From NCBI GenBank assembly GCA_000710935.1, contig BAYV01000004.1, forward strand, positions 1 through 64,000: a stretch of 64,000 bases of DNA, given 5' to 3'. The notes under the pieces were generated by a model. It saw only the letters and a program-made list of their open reading frames with translations. It searched no databases and had not been told where the DNA came from. The translations under genes and the position numbers were made by a program. The DNA is from Iodidimonas nitroreducens. GTDB taxonomy: Bacteria > Pseudomonadota > Alphaproteobacteria > Sphingomonadales > Rhodothalassiaceae. This document shows, piece by piece, positions 48,882 through 57,847 of the stretch; the stretch's first letter is position 1, and each line of letters starts with the position of its first letter.

Positions 48882-50632
48882 ATGTATTCGCACATTTCCA
48901 AAGCCTTTTGACCACCGCCATCAAGGAAAGCGCGGCGGAAGGCTTTTTGCCCCCGGACCTTGATCTCGGCCCGGTCACCGCAGAACCGCCCCGCGATCCC
49001 GATCATGGGGATGTGGCCAGCAATGCGGCTTTGGTGCTGGCCAAACCGGCGGGCAAAAATCCCCGCCAGATCGCCGAGGATCTATCGGCCAGATTGCGCA
49101 GGGTGCCCGATGTGGTGGAGGTGGATGTGGCTGGACCGGGCTTTATCAATCTGCGCTTTTCCCAAGCCTTCTGGCAGCGCGCTTTGGCCGCCATCTTGCG
49201 GGTGGGGACCGATTTTGGTTCCTCATCCATGGGGGCCGGGGGGGCTGTGAATGTGGAATATGTCTCGGCCAATCCCACCGGTCCAATGCATGTGGGCCAT
49301 GTGCGCGGGGCCGTGGTGGGCGATGCTTTGGCCAATCTTCTGGCAAAAGCCGGGTTCAGCGTGACCCGGGAATATTATAATAATGATGCGGGCAGCCAGA
49401 TCGATGTTTTGGCGCAATCGGCCTATCTGCGCTATTGCGAAGCCCGGGGGCGCGCGGTCGATAGCATCCCCGAAGGCCTTTATCCCGGCGATTATCTGGT
49501 GCCCGTGGGGCAGGCCCTGGCCGAACTCCATGGGGATGCCTGGCTTGATCAGCCCTCGGATATGTGGCTGGAGCCGATCCGCAGCTTTGCCACCGAGGCG
49601 ATGATGGCCATGATCCGCGAGGATCTGGCGGCCTTGGGGATCACCCATGAGGTGTTTTTTTCGGAACGCAGCCTGCATCAATCGGGCCGCATCGATGAAA
49701 CCATCGCCTGGCTGGAAAAGGAAGGCTATGTTTATGAAGGGGTTTTAGAACCCCCCAAGGGCAAAAAGCTCGAAGATTGGGAACCCCGGCCGCAAACCCT
49801 GTTTCGGGCCAGCCGCTTTGGCGATGATAGCGACAGGCCGTTGAAAAAATCGGATGGCAGCTACACCTATTTTGCCGCCGATATTGCCTATCATTATGAT
49901 AAATTCATCCGTGGCTTCAATCATATGGTGCTGGTTTTGGGGGCCGATCATGCAGGCTATGCCAAGCGCATGGAAGCCGCGGTGAAGGCGCTATCGGGGG
50001 GCAAGGCCATTTATGATGTGCGCTTTTGCCAGCTTGTGCGGCTTTTTCGCAATGGCGAACCGGTGAAGATGTCGAAACGGGCGGGCACCTTCATCACCTT
50101 GCGCGAAGTGGTGGATGAGGTGGGCGCAGGTGCTGTGCGCTTCATGATGCTGATGCGCAAGAATGATGCGACTTTGGATTTCGATTTCACCAAAGTCAAA
50201 GAGCAATCGAAAGATAACCCCGTCTTTTATGTGCAATATGCCCATGCCCGGGTGCAATCGGCTTTGCGCAAGGGCGAGGACACGTTTCCCCATGCGTGTT
50301 TTGATGATGCGGCACTCGAAAGCGCCGATCTTGGCCTTTTGCAAACCCCGGCAGAAATCGCCCTGATCCAGCGTTTGGCGCTTTGGCCGCGTTTGATCGA
50401 AACGGCGGCAGTCGCCCATGAGGCCCATCGCGTTGCTTTTTATCTTTCCGACGTGGCATCCGATTTTCATAGCCTTTACAATCAGGGTAATGATGATCCG
50501 GGGCGTCGGTTCATTTTGGAAGATCATGAAGATCTGAGCCTTGCGCGCCTTGCTTTGGTACGGGCTACGGGATTGGTGATCGCTTCGGGCCTTGCTGTTT
50601 TGGGCGTTGAACCGCTTGATGAAATGCACTGA
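48878..50632 (+). CDS. argS: Arginyl-tRNA synthetase
   Basis: 584 residues. Class I synthetase charging tRNA-Arg. The N-terminal Add-1 domain (1-110) is followed by the HIGH motif HVGH (138-141) in NPTGPMHVGHVRGA. The KMSK motif is in PVKMSKRAGTF, around residue 400. The anticodon-binding DALR domain occupies the last 110 residues (ending EDLSLARLALVRATGLVIASGL). Coupled to dgt; the SPOR gene follows after 38 bp. Confidence 0.97.
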   Translation: MNVFAHFQSLLTTAIKESAAEGFLPPDLDLGPVTAEPPRDPDHGDVASNAALVLAKPAGKNPRQIAEDLSARLRRVPDVVEVDVAGPGFINLRFSQAFWQRALAAILRVGTDFGSSSMGAGGAVNVEYVSANPTGPMHVGHVRGAVVGDALANLLAKAGFSVTREYYNNDAGSQIDVLAQSAYLRYCEARGRAVDSIPEGLYPGDYLVPVGQALAELHGDAWLDQPSDMWLEPIRSFATEAMMAMIREDLAALGITHEVFFSERSLHQSGRIDETIAWLEKEGYVYEGVLEPPKGKKLEDWEPRPQTLFRASRFGDDSDRPLKKSDGSYTYFAADIAYHYDKFIRGFNHMVLVLGADHAGYAKRMEAAVKALSGGKAIYDVRFCQLVRLFRNGEPVKMSKRAGTFITLREVVDEVGAGAVRFMMLMRKNDATLDFDFTKVKEQSKDNPVFYVQYAHARVQSALRKGEDTFPHACFDDAALESADLGLLQTPAEIALIQRLALWPRLIETAAVAHEAHRVAFYLSDVASDFHSLYNQGNDDPGRRFILEDHEDLSLARLALVRATGLVIASGLAVLGVEPLDEMH

Positions 50633-50670
50633 TATATTTGGGGAGGGGCCAAAGGCCCGATGGATGTGCG

Positions 50671-51528
50671 ATGGTAAATGATAATGACGCACCGGCCGAT
50701 GAAGCGGCCAATGAACGAGCCAAAGAGCAAACGCCGCCATGGCTTCAGCCCGTGGATGAAGCGGTGGCCGAACCGCCCGCCCAAGGCATCGCGGCCATTT
50801 TCGCGTTGATCCCAAAGCCCTTGCTGGCGGCTTTGTCTTTGGGTGTGATCGCCCTTTTTGGGGGGCTGATCTGGATGCTTTATGATCAGCAGGAACAAGG
50901 CGGCGAAGTGGTGCGGCTGTCTGCTCCTGATGGCCCAACCAAGATCGAACCGCAAGATCGCGGCGGGATGCAGGTGCCCCATCAGGATAAGCTGGTGTTC
51001 AATCGGGTGACCGGGGAGCGCTTGAGCACCGATGTCACCTTACGCGCAGGGGCGGAAACAGCGCTGGAAAAACCGAAAATCCCCGATATTGCTCCCCTTG
51101 AAACCGAGGCTCCGGCAGAGATCAGCGCAGAAATCAGCGCAGAAATCAGCGAAGCCAGCGCCGCAGAGGTGGTGGAGGCTGAGGTTCAAGCTGAAACTAA
51201 AGCCGAGGAAACGTCTCAAACTGACCAGATAACGGCGTCGGCTGATCCTGCTAAAGTGGCTTCAGCGGGCCTGCCCAAGGATTTATGGGCGATCCAGATC
51301 GCAGCTTTTCGGATGAAAAATGATGCGGTGGCCTGGATGGTGAAAACCAAATATGATCATGCCAAGGTGTTTGGCGGACTGGCATCTGAAATCGTTGAGA
51401 CAAAGCGGGATATGGCAACTTATTATCGCGTGCGTTTTGGCTCTTTTCCAGATCGATCCGCCGCCCTTGCCAAATGTGATGAGGCAAAATCGGTTGGTTT
51501 GAATTGTATTGTGGTGACACCCCGGTGA
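50671..51528 (+). CDS. SPOR-domain membrane protein
   Basis: 285 residues from ATG 50671. A cytosolic acidic N terminus (1-45) precedes one membrane segment (about 51-71), then a long disordered periplasmic linker, then a SPOR domain (about 208-285: LWAIQIAAFRMKNDAVAWM, YYRVRFGSFPDRSAALAKC). SPOR domains bind denuded septal glycan strands. The linker includes three in-frame copies of Glu-Ile-Ser-Ala encoded by a 12-bp tandem repeat near 51118-51155. nagZ starts inside its stop (GTGA). Confidence 0.9.
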   Translation: MVNDNDAPADEAANERAKEQTPPWLQPVDEAVAEPPAQGIAAIFALIPKPLLAALSLGVIALFGGLIWMLYDQQEQGGEVVRLSAPDGPTKIEPQDRGGMQVPHQDKLVFNRVTGERLSTDVTLRAGAETALEKPKIPDIAPLETEAPAEISAEISAEISEASAAEVVEAEVQAETKAEETSQTDQITASADPAKVASAGLPKDLWAIQIAAFRMKNDAVAWMVKTKYDHAKVFGGLASEIVETKRDMATYYRVRFGSFPDRSAALAKCDEAKSVGLNCIVVTPR

Positions 51529-52544
51529 CGCGCAGAAAACCCATCATTGTCGGGGCGGCAGGTCCTGAACTGACCGCAGAGGAAAAAGCCCTTTTTGCCG
51601 AAGAACGCCCGGCGGGGCTGATCCTGTTTCGGCGCAATTGTGCCGATCCGGCGCAGCTTGGCGATCTGGTGGCATCTTTTCGCGCAGCGGTCGAGGATGA
51701 TCAGGCGCTGGTGCTGATCGATCAGGAAGGCGGGCGGGTGGCCCGGCTCACCCCACCCCATTGGCGGGCCATGCCCCCGGCGGCCTTTTTTGGCCGCATC
51801 GCCGCCGAAGATTTCATCGAAGCCGCCGCCGCCCTGCAATTGGCCACCACCTTGGTTTCCAGCGAATTGCGGGCCATGGGGATCACGGTCAATTGTGCCC
51901 CGGTGCTCGATCTTGCCTGGCCCCATGCCCATGATATTATCGGTGATCGGGCTTTTAGTGCTGATCGTGACATGGTGAGCCGCCTGGGGCGGGTGAGCAT
52001 GGATGCGATGATTGCCGCCGGGGTGCTGCCGGTGATCAAGCATATCCCCGGGCATGGCCGGGCGATGGCCGATAGCCATCTGGCGTTGCCTTTTGTGGAT
52101 GCCGATATGGATAGCCTGTGCGAAACCGATTTCGCCCCCTTCGAGGCTTTGGCCGATGCCCCGATGGCGATGACCGCCCATATCCGCTATGGGGCGATCG
52201 ACCCCGATCTGCCCATCACCTTGTCGAAAAAAGGCATCGAAGATGTGATCCGGGGCGATATCGGTTTTGATGGCGTGCTTTTATCCGATGATATCACTAT
52301 GAAGGCGCTGGATGGCCCGATGCCCCAACGCGCCGTTCTGGCGCTTGAGGCGGGCTGCGATCTGGTCTTGCATTGTTCGGGGGATTGGGCCGAGGCCCGG
52401 ACGGTTCTGGATGCGGTGACGCCGATTTCCTCTGAAAGTGCGCGGCGCATTTCAGATGCCCTGGGGCGCATCGCATCGCCGGTTGAGGCTGATCTCGATA
52501 ATGCCAGCGCCCGGCTTTCGCAGTTGATCCGGGCCTGGTCATGA
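51525..52544 (+). CDS. nagZ: Beta-N-acetylhexosaminidase NagZ
   Basis: 339 residues from GTG 51525, overlapping the SPOR stop. GH3 enzyme that removes GlcNAc from anhydromuropeptides during peptidoglycan recycling. The catalytic His-Asp dyad loop is KHIPGHGRAMADSH (172-185) and the nucleophile is Asp255 (VLLSDDITMK). Other hallmarks are LILFRRNC, DQEGGRVARL near 66-75 and NCAPVLDLA. Conserved gene order argS-SPOR-nagZ-scpA. Confidence 0.95.
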   Translation: MTRRKPIIVGAAGPELTAEEKALFAEERPAGLILFRRNCADPAQLGDLVASFRAAVEDDQALVLIDQEGGRVARLTPPHWRAMPPAAFFGRIAAEDFIEAAAALQLATTLVSSELRAMGITVNCAPVLDLAWPHAHDIIGDRAFSADRDMVSRLGRVSMDAMIAAGVLPVIKHIPGHGRAMADSHLALPFVDADMDSLCETDFAPFEALADAPMAMTAHIRYGAIDPDLPITLSKKGIEDVIRGDIGFDGVLLSDDITMKALDGPMPQRAVLALEAGCDLVLHCSGDWAEARTVLDAVTPISSESARRISDALGRIASPVEADLDNASARLSQLIRAWS

Positions 52545-52569
52545 GCGGGATGGCAAAGGATCGGATGTG

Positions 52570-53256
52570 ATGGAATTTGGCGAGATCATCGCCCGTATTG
52601 CCGTGTGGGTTTTGCCGGTGTTGCTGGCCATTACCCTTCATGAAGCGGCCCATGGCTATGTGGCCTTATTGAATGGCGATGATACCGCCAAGCGGGCCGG
52701 GCGGGTTTCGGCCAATCCTTTGGTGCATATCGATCCCTTTGGCACGGTCTTGCTGCCCTTGATCCTGATCGTTCTGACCGGCTTTGCTTTTGGCTATGCA
52801 AAGCCGGTTCCGGTGGATTTTGGCCGTCTGCGCCATCCGCGCCGGGATATGATTTTGGTGGCTTTGGCGGGGCCGGGGGCCAATCTTGTGATGGCCATCA
52901 TAGCGGCGGTGCTGTTGCCGGTGGCGGGGGGCATCGGGGGCGGCTTTGGCAATTGGCTGCTCAACATGCTGCATGTGATGGTGTTTTTCAATTGCCTGAT
53001 CGCCATTTTCAATATGCTGCCCATCCCCCCCCTTGATGGCGGGCGGGTGATGGTGGGGCTTTTGCCTTATGCCTTGGCCTGGCGCTATGCGCAGCTTGAA
53101 CGCTTTGGCCTTTTCATCGTGGTGGGGGGGCTGTTTTTACTGCCCATGCTCACCCGGCAATTGGGGCTGGATTTCGATCCGGGGCGCACGCTTTTGCTGG
53201 TACCCAGCCAATGGCTTTATGATGGGCTTTTGGCGACCATCAGGATGGGATTATGA
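52570..53256 (+). CDS. M50-family site-2-type membrane protease
   Basis: 228 residues from ATG 52570 (AAAGGA nine bases upstream). Multi-pass membrane zinc protease: the HExxH motif is HEAAH (24-28) in TM1, and the third ligand Asp156 is in PIPPLDGGRV. Five to six membrane segments, no PDZ domain. Such minimal homologues are commonly annotated as site-2 protease family members; the substrate is unknown. Its 3' end overlaps scpA (ATGA). An M50 gene between nagZ and scpA is found in several alphaproteobacteria. Confidence 0.92.
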   Translation: MEFGEIIARIAVWVLPVLLAITLHEAAHGYVALLNGDDTAKRAGRVSANPLVHIDPFGTVLLPLILIVLTGFAFGYAKPVPVDFGRLRHPRRDMILVALAGPGANLVMAIIAAVLLPVAGGIGGGFGNWLLNMLHVMVFFNCLIAIFNMLPIPPLDGGRVMVGLLPYALAWRYAQLERFGLFIVVGGLFLLPMLTRQLGLDFDPGRTLLLVPSQWLYDGLLATIRMGL

Positions 53257-54068
53257 GTTCCTATCCCCCATCGGATGAGAAGGCCCCGCGCCCGCCATCG
53301 GGCGACAGGGCGGATGATGGGGATGAGGCGCTTGTTCTTGATGTTGAAGGATTTGAGGGCCCGCTTGATGTTCTGCTGCTTTTGGCGCGCAGTCAAAAGC
53401 TTGATCTGGCCAAAATCTCGATCCTTGATCTGGTGGAACAATATCTGGCCTTTATGGCCCGGGCGCGGCGTTTGCGGCTGGAATTGGCGGCGGATTATCT
53501 GGTGATGGCAGCGTGGCTTGCCTATTTGAAATCACGGCTTTTATTGCCTCGCCATGATGATGAAGACGAGCCAAGCGCCGAAGAGATGGCCCTGCGCCTT
53601 CAGATGCGCCTGCAAAGGCTGGATGCCATGCGCGAAGCCGGAGCGGCCCTGATGGGGCACGACAGGCTGGGCCGTGATGTGCATCCCCGGGGCGCCCCCG
53701 AAGGGCTGCGGGTGGATCGTCATGCCCTTTATGATCTGAGCTTTTATGATCTTTTGCGCGCTTATGCCGATCTTTCGGTGCGCGCCACGGTGCACTCCAT
53801 TCATATCCCAAGGCGCCCGGTTTATTCTTTGGAAGAGGCGATCAAGCGGCTGAATGATCTGATGGGCAGTGCTTTCAATTGGACAACTTTGCGCGATTTT
53901 TTGCCGCAGAATATTGATGATCCGCGCTTGCGCCGGTCGGCTTTGGCCAGCATGTTTGTGGCAAGCCTTGAACTGGCCCGCACGGGTCAGGCCGAATTGC
54001 AGCAGATGGAGCCTTATGGCCCGCTTTATCTGCGCCGCCCCGCCCATAGCCCCATATTTGATCGCTGA
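53253..54068 (+). CDS. scpA: Segregation and condensation protein A
   Basis: 271 residues. Kleisin subunit that bridges the SMC heads and, with ScpB, forms the chromosome-condensing SMC-ScpAB complex. The N-terminal domain includes FEGPLDVLLLLARSQKLDLAKISILDLVEQYL, cited here by its core EGPLDVLL. The C-terminal winged helix lies at about 180-265. An acidic 25-residue N terminus precedes the domain. It is coupled to the M50 gene. Confidence 0.95.
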   Translation: MSSYPPSDEKAPRPPSGDRADDGDEALVLDVEGFEGPLDVLLLLARSQKLDLAKISILDLVEQYLAFMARARRLRLELAADYLVMAAWLAYLKSRLLLPRHDDEDEPSAEEMALRLQMRLQRLDAMREAGAALMGHDRLGRDVHPRGAPEGLRVDRHALYDLSFYDLLRAYADLSVRATVHSIHIPRRPVYSLEEAIKRLNDLMGSAFNWTTLRDFLPQNIDDPRLRRSALASMFVASLELARTGQAELQQMEPYGPLYLRRPAHSPIFDR

Positions 54069-54077
54069 TATGCCGAT

Positions 54078-54800
54078 ATGATGACGGAAAAGCCGCAATC
54101 TGAAACCGAGGATGCGCCATCGCCCGATATTTTGCGGATGGTGGAAGCGCTGATTTTTGCCGCCGAGCATCCCTTGAATGTGCAGCAATTACAAGATCGC
54201 TTGCCTGCCGGAACGGTGATGGATGCGGTGGAGCAGGCTTTGGCCGTGTTGCAGGCAAGCTATCGCGGGCATGGGATCAGTCTGGAGCAGGTGGGCGGCG
54301 GCTATCAGTTTCGCACGGCATCCGATCTTGCCTTTTTGCTGCGTCAGGATGTATCCGAACCGCGCAAATTATCGCGGGCGGCGGTGGAAACTCTGGCGAT
54401 CATTGCCTATCATCAGCCGGTGACCCGGGCGGATATCGAGGATATAAGGGGCGTTGGCCTGTCGCGGGGCACTTTGGATGTTTTGCTGGAAGCGGGATGG
54501 GTGCGGCCCCGGGGGCGTCGGCGCTCCCCCGGTCGGCCTTTGATGTTTGGCACCAGCGATGCCTTTCTCACCCATTTTGGCCTCGGGTCGATTGATGATC
54601 TGCCCGGATTGGCGGAATTGAAGGCGGCGGGCCTGCTCGATAGTGTTGATGATGCTTTGGCGCGATTGGAAGCATCCGCCCGCGAAGACGCGGCGATGGC
54701 GCCGGATGATGAGGGGGATGGGCAAACCGATCTTGAGGAGGTGATCGCCCGTCATGCTGCGAAAAACGGCGATCCCGACCTTGCGGAGGATGAGGAATGA
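54078..54800 (+). CDS. scpB: Segregation and condensation protein B
   Basis: 240 residues. ScpB dimerises and binds ScpA. Two winged-helix domains, with VEALIFAAEHPLNVQQLQ at about 17-34 and LSRAAVETLAIIAYHQPVTRADIEDIRGV at about 96-124. The latter carries the hallmark AYxQPVTRxxIExIRGV. The last 60 residues are acidic and probably disordered. ATGA overlap with the ABC transporter gene. Confidence 0.95.
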   Translation: MMTEKPQSETEDAPSPDILRMVEALIFAAEHPLNVQQLQDRLPAGTVMDAVEQALAVLQASYRGHGISLEQVGGGYQFRTASDLAFLLRQDVSEPRKLSRAAVETLAIIAYHQPVTRADIEDIRGVGLSRGTLDVLLEAGWVRPRGRRRSPGRPLMFGTSDAFLTHFGLGSIDDLPGLAELKAAGLLDSVDDALARLEASAREDAAMAPDDEGDGQTDLEEVIARHAAKNGDPDLAEDEE

Positions 54801-55840
54801 GCTTCGCCCTTGATCTTCATGGCTTGGGTTTTGCCTATGATGGCCGGGATGTGGTGCTCGATGTCTCCTTTTCCGTGGCAGCGGGTGAGATTGTGTGTTT
54901 GCTCGGGCCCTCGGGTTGTGGGAAAACCACCACCTTGCGGATTGCGGCGGGGCTGGAACGGCCAGGCCGAGGATCTGTTTATGTGGGTGGCAGGCAGGTG
55001 GCAGGCCCCGGGGTGCACGAACCCCCCGAACGGCGCCATATCGGTTTGGTGCTTCAGGATTTTGCGCTGTTTCCGCATCTGACCGTGGCCGATAATGTTG
55101 CCTTTGGTTTGAAAAAAATGAGCCGGAGCGACCGGCAGGCGGTGGTGTACGAGCTTTTGGCGCAGGTGGGACTGCTTGATGAGGCCAAAGCCTGGCCCCA
55201 TCAATTATCGGGGGGGCAACAACAGCGCGTGGCCCTGATCCGGGCTTTGGCCCCGCGTCCCCATGTGATGCTGATGGACGAGCCTTTCTCGGGCCTTGAT
55301 GTCACCTTGCGTGCCGATGTGCGCCAGCGCGCGGTTGAGGTTTTGAAAAGCCGTGCGGTGCCCACCCTGATCGTGACCCATGATCCCGATGAAGCCTTGG
55401 CGGTGGCGGATCGCATCCTGATCATGCGTGATGGGCAGATCGTGCAATCGGGAACGCCGGAAGAGGTGTATCTCAATCCCGTCGATCCTTTCGTGATGAA
55501 TTTTTTCGGGGCGCCGAATCGGCTGGCAGGCACCGTGCGCAATGGCTGTGTTCGCACCTTGTTTGGCGATCTTGATGCTAAGGGATTGCAAGACGGGGCC
55601 AATGTCTCGATTTATTTCAGGGGGCAGGCCCTGCACGTTTCCCAAAGCCCTGAAGCCCTGATCATGCGGGTGAAAGACGCCCGGCTTTTGGGCCCTGTGC
55701 AAAGGCTTGTCCTTGAAACGCCACAGGTTGATACACATTTCATCATGGTACAATCTCGGCAGGATGCCCTGAAAATTGGGGATGACGTCAGGATTTCAGC
55801 AAATCTCAATCATTTTCAACTATTCCTTCAACAGCTATGA
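54797..55840 (+). CDS. Orphan ABC transporter ATPase, Fe(III)/FbpC-like
   Basis: 347 residues. Complete nucleotide-binding protein: Walker A GPSGCGKTT (37-45), the Q-loop VLQDFALFPHLTV, signature LSGGQQQR (137-144), Walker B MLMDEP (158-163) and H-loop VTHDPDEAL. A C-terminal TOBE-type regulatory domain extends from about 240. It resembles FbpC/PotA importers for ferric iron, spermidine or thiamine. No permease or substrate-binding protein is adjacent; it sits between scpB and tatA with an ATGA overlap, so its partners must be elsewhere. Confidence 0.88.
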   Translation: MSFALDLHGLGFAYDGRDVVLDVSFSVAAGEIVCLLGPSGCGKTTTLRIAAGLERPGRGSVYVGGRQVAGPGVHEPPERRHIGLVLQDFALFPHLTVADNVAFGLKKMSRSDRQAVVYELLAQVGLLDEAKAWPHQLSGGQQQRVALIRALAPRPHVMLMDEPFSGLDVTLRADVRQRAVEVLKSRAVPTLIVTHDPDEALAVADRILIMRDGQIVQSGTPEEVYLNPVDPFVMNFFGAPNRLAGTVRNGCVRTLFGDLDAKGLQDGANVSIYFRGQALHVSQSPEALIMRVKDARLLGPVQRLVLETPQVDTHFIMVQSRQDALKIGDDVRISANLNHFQLFLQQL

Positions 55841-55897
55841 GTAGAAGAAGCTGTCTTATGCTATAGTGCGTGCATTGCATCGGACCTTGAATATCGC

Positions 55898-55922
55898 CAT
55901 GATGCCATAAATCGTCATCATG
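55898..55922. promoter_or_regulatory. Inverted repeat upstream of tatA
   Basis: CATGATG (55898-55904) and CATCATG (55916-55922) are perfect 7-bp arms around an 11-nt spacer. They are 93 bp before the tatA start. A -10-like TATAGT lies at about 55863-55868. Operator role unproven. Confidence 0.25.
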
Positions 55923-56015
55923 TATTTGCGATGATGCGTAGCTTGCGGTTAGTTTTGCGCAATGAGATGAAGATCACCCCCATCCTTTCGGACGGCGGAC
56001 AACAGGAGAGTGAAA

Positions 56016-56315
56016 ATGAGTATCGGTTTTTGGCAAATCGCCCTGATCGCCGTTGTTGTGATCTTGCTGTTTGGCCGTGGTAAGATTTCTGATCTGATGG
56101 GCGATGTAGCCAAGGGCATCACCAGTTTCAAAAAAGGCCTGCGCGAGGATGAAGCGGCGGTTGAAAAATCCACCGCTGATGACAGTGATCAGGCAAAGGA
56201 GCGCAAAGCGATCGCCGATAAGCGGGCCGTGAAAAGCCAGGCCGGGGTGAATAACGCTGATGCCGCCAGCCAGAATGTGGGTGAGACCGCTGATGGAGCC
56301 AGCAAAAGCGCTTGA
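56016..56315 (+). CDS. tatA: Twin-arginine translocase subunit TatA
   Basis: 99 residues from ATG 56016 with CAGGAGAG upstream. Forms the oligomeric pore for folded Tat substrates. One membrane helix at 3-20 ([17 protein letters not shown]), then the FG hinge and amphipathic helix [21 protein letters not shown] charged, disordered tail follows. First gene of tatABC. Confidence 0.95.
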   Translation: MSIGFWQIALIAVVVILLFGRGKISDLMGDVAKGITSFKKGLREDEAAVEKSTADDSDQAKERKAIADKRAVKSQAGVNNADAASQNVGETADGASKSA

Positions 56316-56397
56316 TGTGTTTTGCTGGGAATTTGGCAATGAGTCTCTCTATCTCAGGGCCTGTTCTACCTTGATGCAGCGATGAGAAAGCCTGCCG

Positions 56398-56952
56398 ATG
56401 TTTGATATCGCCTGGACTGAAATGCTGGTGATCGCTGTGGTGGCCGTGATCGTTGTGGGTCCGCGTGATCTGCCAAAGGTGATGAAAGCCGTGGGCCAGA
56501 TGATGTCGAAGGCGCGATCCATGGCAGGCAAATTTCAAAGCGATATGGATGCTTTGGCACGCGAAACCGAGCTTGAGGATCTGCGCAAAAAAGCCCGCGC
56601 CTATCAGGCGACCATGAAGGACCCAAAGCGCGAATTAACGCGATTGATCGACCCCACCACCGGTGAGGAGGTCAAAGCCGGGCCGAAAATCTCTGATCTC
56701 AAGGTTGGTGGGGATGGCGGCCCCCGGCCTTATCGGGGAAATACCGCCAAAACCGATGCGCCACAAGATGCCGGATCGCAAAACACGCAGAGCGAAGACA
56801 CCCCATCGCCGATCAACGAATCGCCCAATGATGGATCGTCCAATGGTCAATCACATAAGGACGGATCGCAGGCCGCGCTTGCGGCTGCCGAGCCGATGGC
56901 TGCGCCTTTGATAGATGCGCCTGTGCGTGCTGATGAGGTGAGCCGTGGCTGA
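56398..56952 (+). CDS. tatB: Twin-arginine translocase subunit TatB
   Basis: 184 residues. Receptor-complex subunit with TatC. N-terminal membrane helix with the conserved Glu8 ([19 protein letters not shown]), the [15 protein letters not shown] hinge, an amphipathic helix to about 80 and a long polar tail. It starts 82 bp after tatA and overlaps tatC by 8 bp. Confidence 0.93.
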   Translation: MFDIAWTEMLVIAVVAVIVVGPRDLPKVMKAVGQMMSKARSMAGKFQSDMDALARETELEDLRKKARAYQATMKDPKRELTRLIDPTTGEEVKAGPKISDLKVGGDGGPRPYRGNTAKTDAPQDAGSQNTQSEDTPSPINESPNDGSSNGQSHKDGSQAALAAAEPMAAPLIDAPVRADEVSRG

Positions 56953-57787
56953 TCGCGAGGCCGCTCCCACCATGAAAGATGATATGGCGATCAAAGATCC
57001 GCTGATTGATGATATCGAGGGCGGCAAAATGCCCTTGATGGCACATCTGATGGAATTGCGGTCGCGGTTGATCTGGTCGGTCGTGGGGATTTGTGTGGCT
57101 TTTGTCGGCTGCTGGTTCGTCGTTGATCCGATCTATAATTTCCTCACCAAACCTTTAGCGAACGCCCTGATGGGCCATGAAGGGCGGCGGATGATTTTCA
57201 CCGCCCTTCATGAAGCCTTTTTCACCAAGCTGAAGGTGGCTTTTTTCGGGGCTGTTTTTCTGGCCTTTCCGATCATCGCCATTCAGGTTTGGAAATTTGT
57301 TGCCCCCGGCCTTTATAAGCATGAAAAAAAGGCATTTCTGCCCTTTTTGATTGCCACCCCGGTGTTGTTCGTTCTGGGAGCTTCCTTGGTTTATTACCTC
57401 ATCATCCCCATGGCCTGGGAATTTTTTCTTGGCTTTGAGCAGGCAGGGGGGGATGGTCAGCTTGCCATTCAGTTGGAAGCCAAAGTCAGCGAATATCTGT
57501 CTTTGATCATGAAGCTCATTTTGGCATTTGGCTTGTCATTCCAGCTTCCGGTTCTGCTGACCCTGATGGGCCGGGCCGGGCTGATTACCGCTGATGATCT
57601 GCGCCAAAAACGCAAATATGCGGTTGTTGCCACCTTTGCCATGGCGGCTTTGATCACCCCGCCCGATCTCATCAGCCAGATCGGGCTTGGCATTCCGATC
57701 CTGCTGCTTTACGAGCTATCAATCATCGCCATCGGGATGTCTGCGCGGCGGGCGGCTCGTCAGTCGGAAAAAGCGGCTGAAGACTGA
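56945..57787 (+). CDS. tatC: Twin-arginine translocase subunit TatC
   Basis: 280 residues, starting at GTG 56945. Six-helix membrane protein that recognises the twin-arginine signal peptide. [14 protein letters not shown] at about 29-42 holds the conserved Glu of the signal-binding site; [17 protein letters not shown] and [16 protein letters not shown] follow. The C-terminal helix pair includes [10 protein letters not shown] 30-residue acidic N-terminal extension precedes the conserved start. Confidence 0.95.
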   Translation: MADREAAPTMKDDMAIKDPLIDDIEGGKMPLMAHLMELRSRLIWSVVGICVAFVGCWFVVDPIYNFLTKPLANALMGHEGRRMIFTALHEAFFTKLKVAFFGAVFLAFPIIAIQVWKFVAPGLYKHEKKAFLPFLIATPVLFVLGASLVYYLIIPMAWEFFLGFEQAGGDGQLAIQLEAKVSEYLSLIMKLILAFGLSFQLPVLLTLMGRAGLITADDLRQKRKYAVVATFAMAALITPPDLISQIGLGIPILLLYELSIIAIGMSARRAARQSEKAAED

Positions 57788-57847
57788 GCTTCAAGGCTGA
57801 TCCGGCATCCCGATCCGCAATCATGCCAGACGGATGGATAGCTTTTC

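Noticed and set aside
54797-55840. A complete iron uptake operon
   Set aside because: Only the ATPase is present; flanking genes are scpB and tatA.
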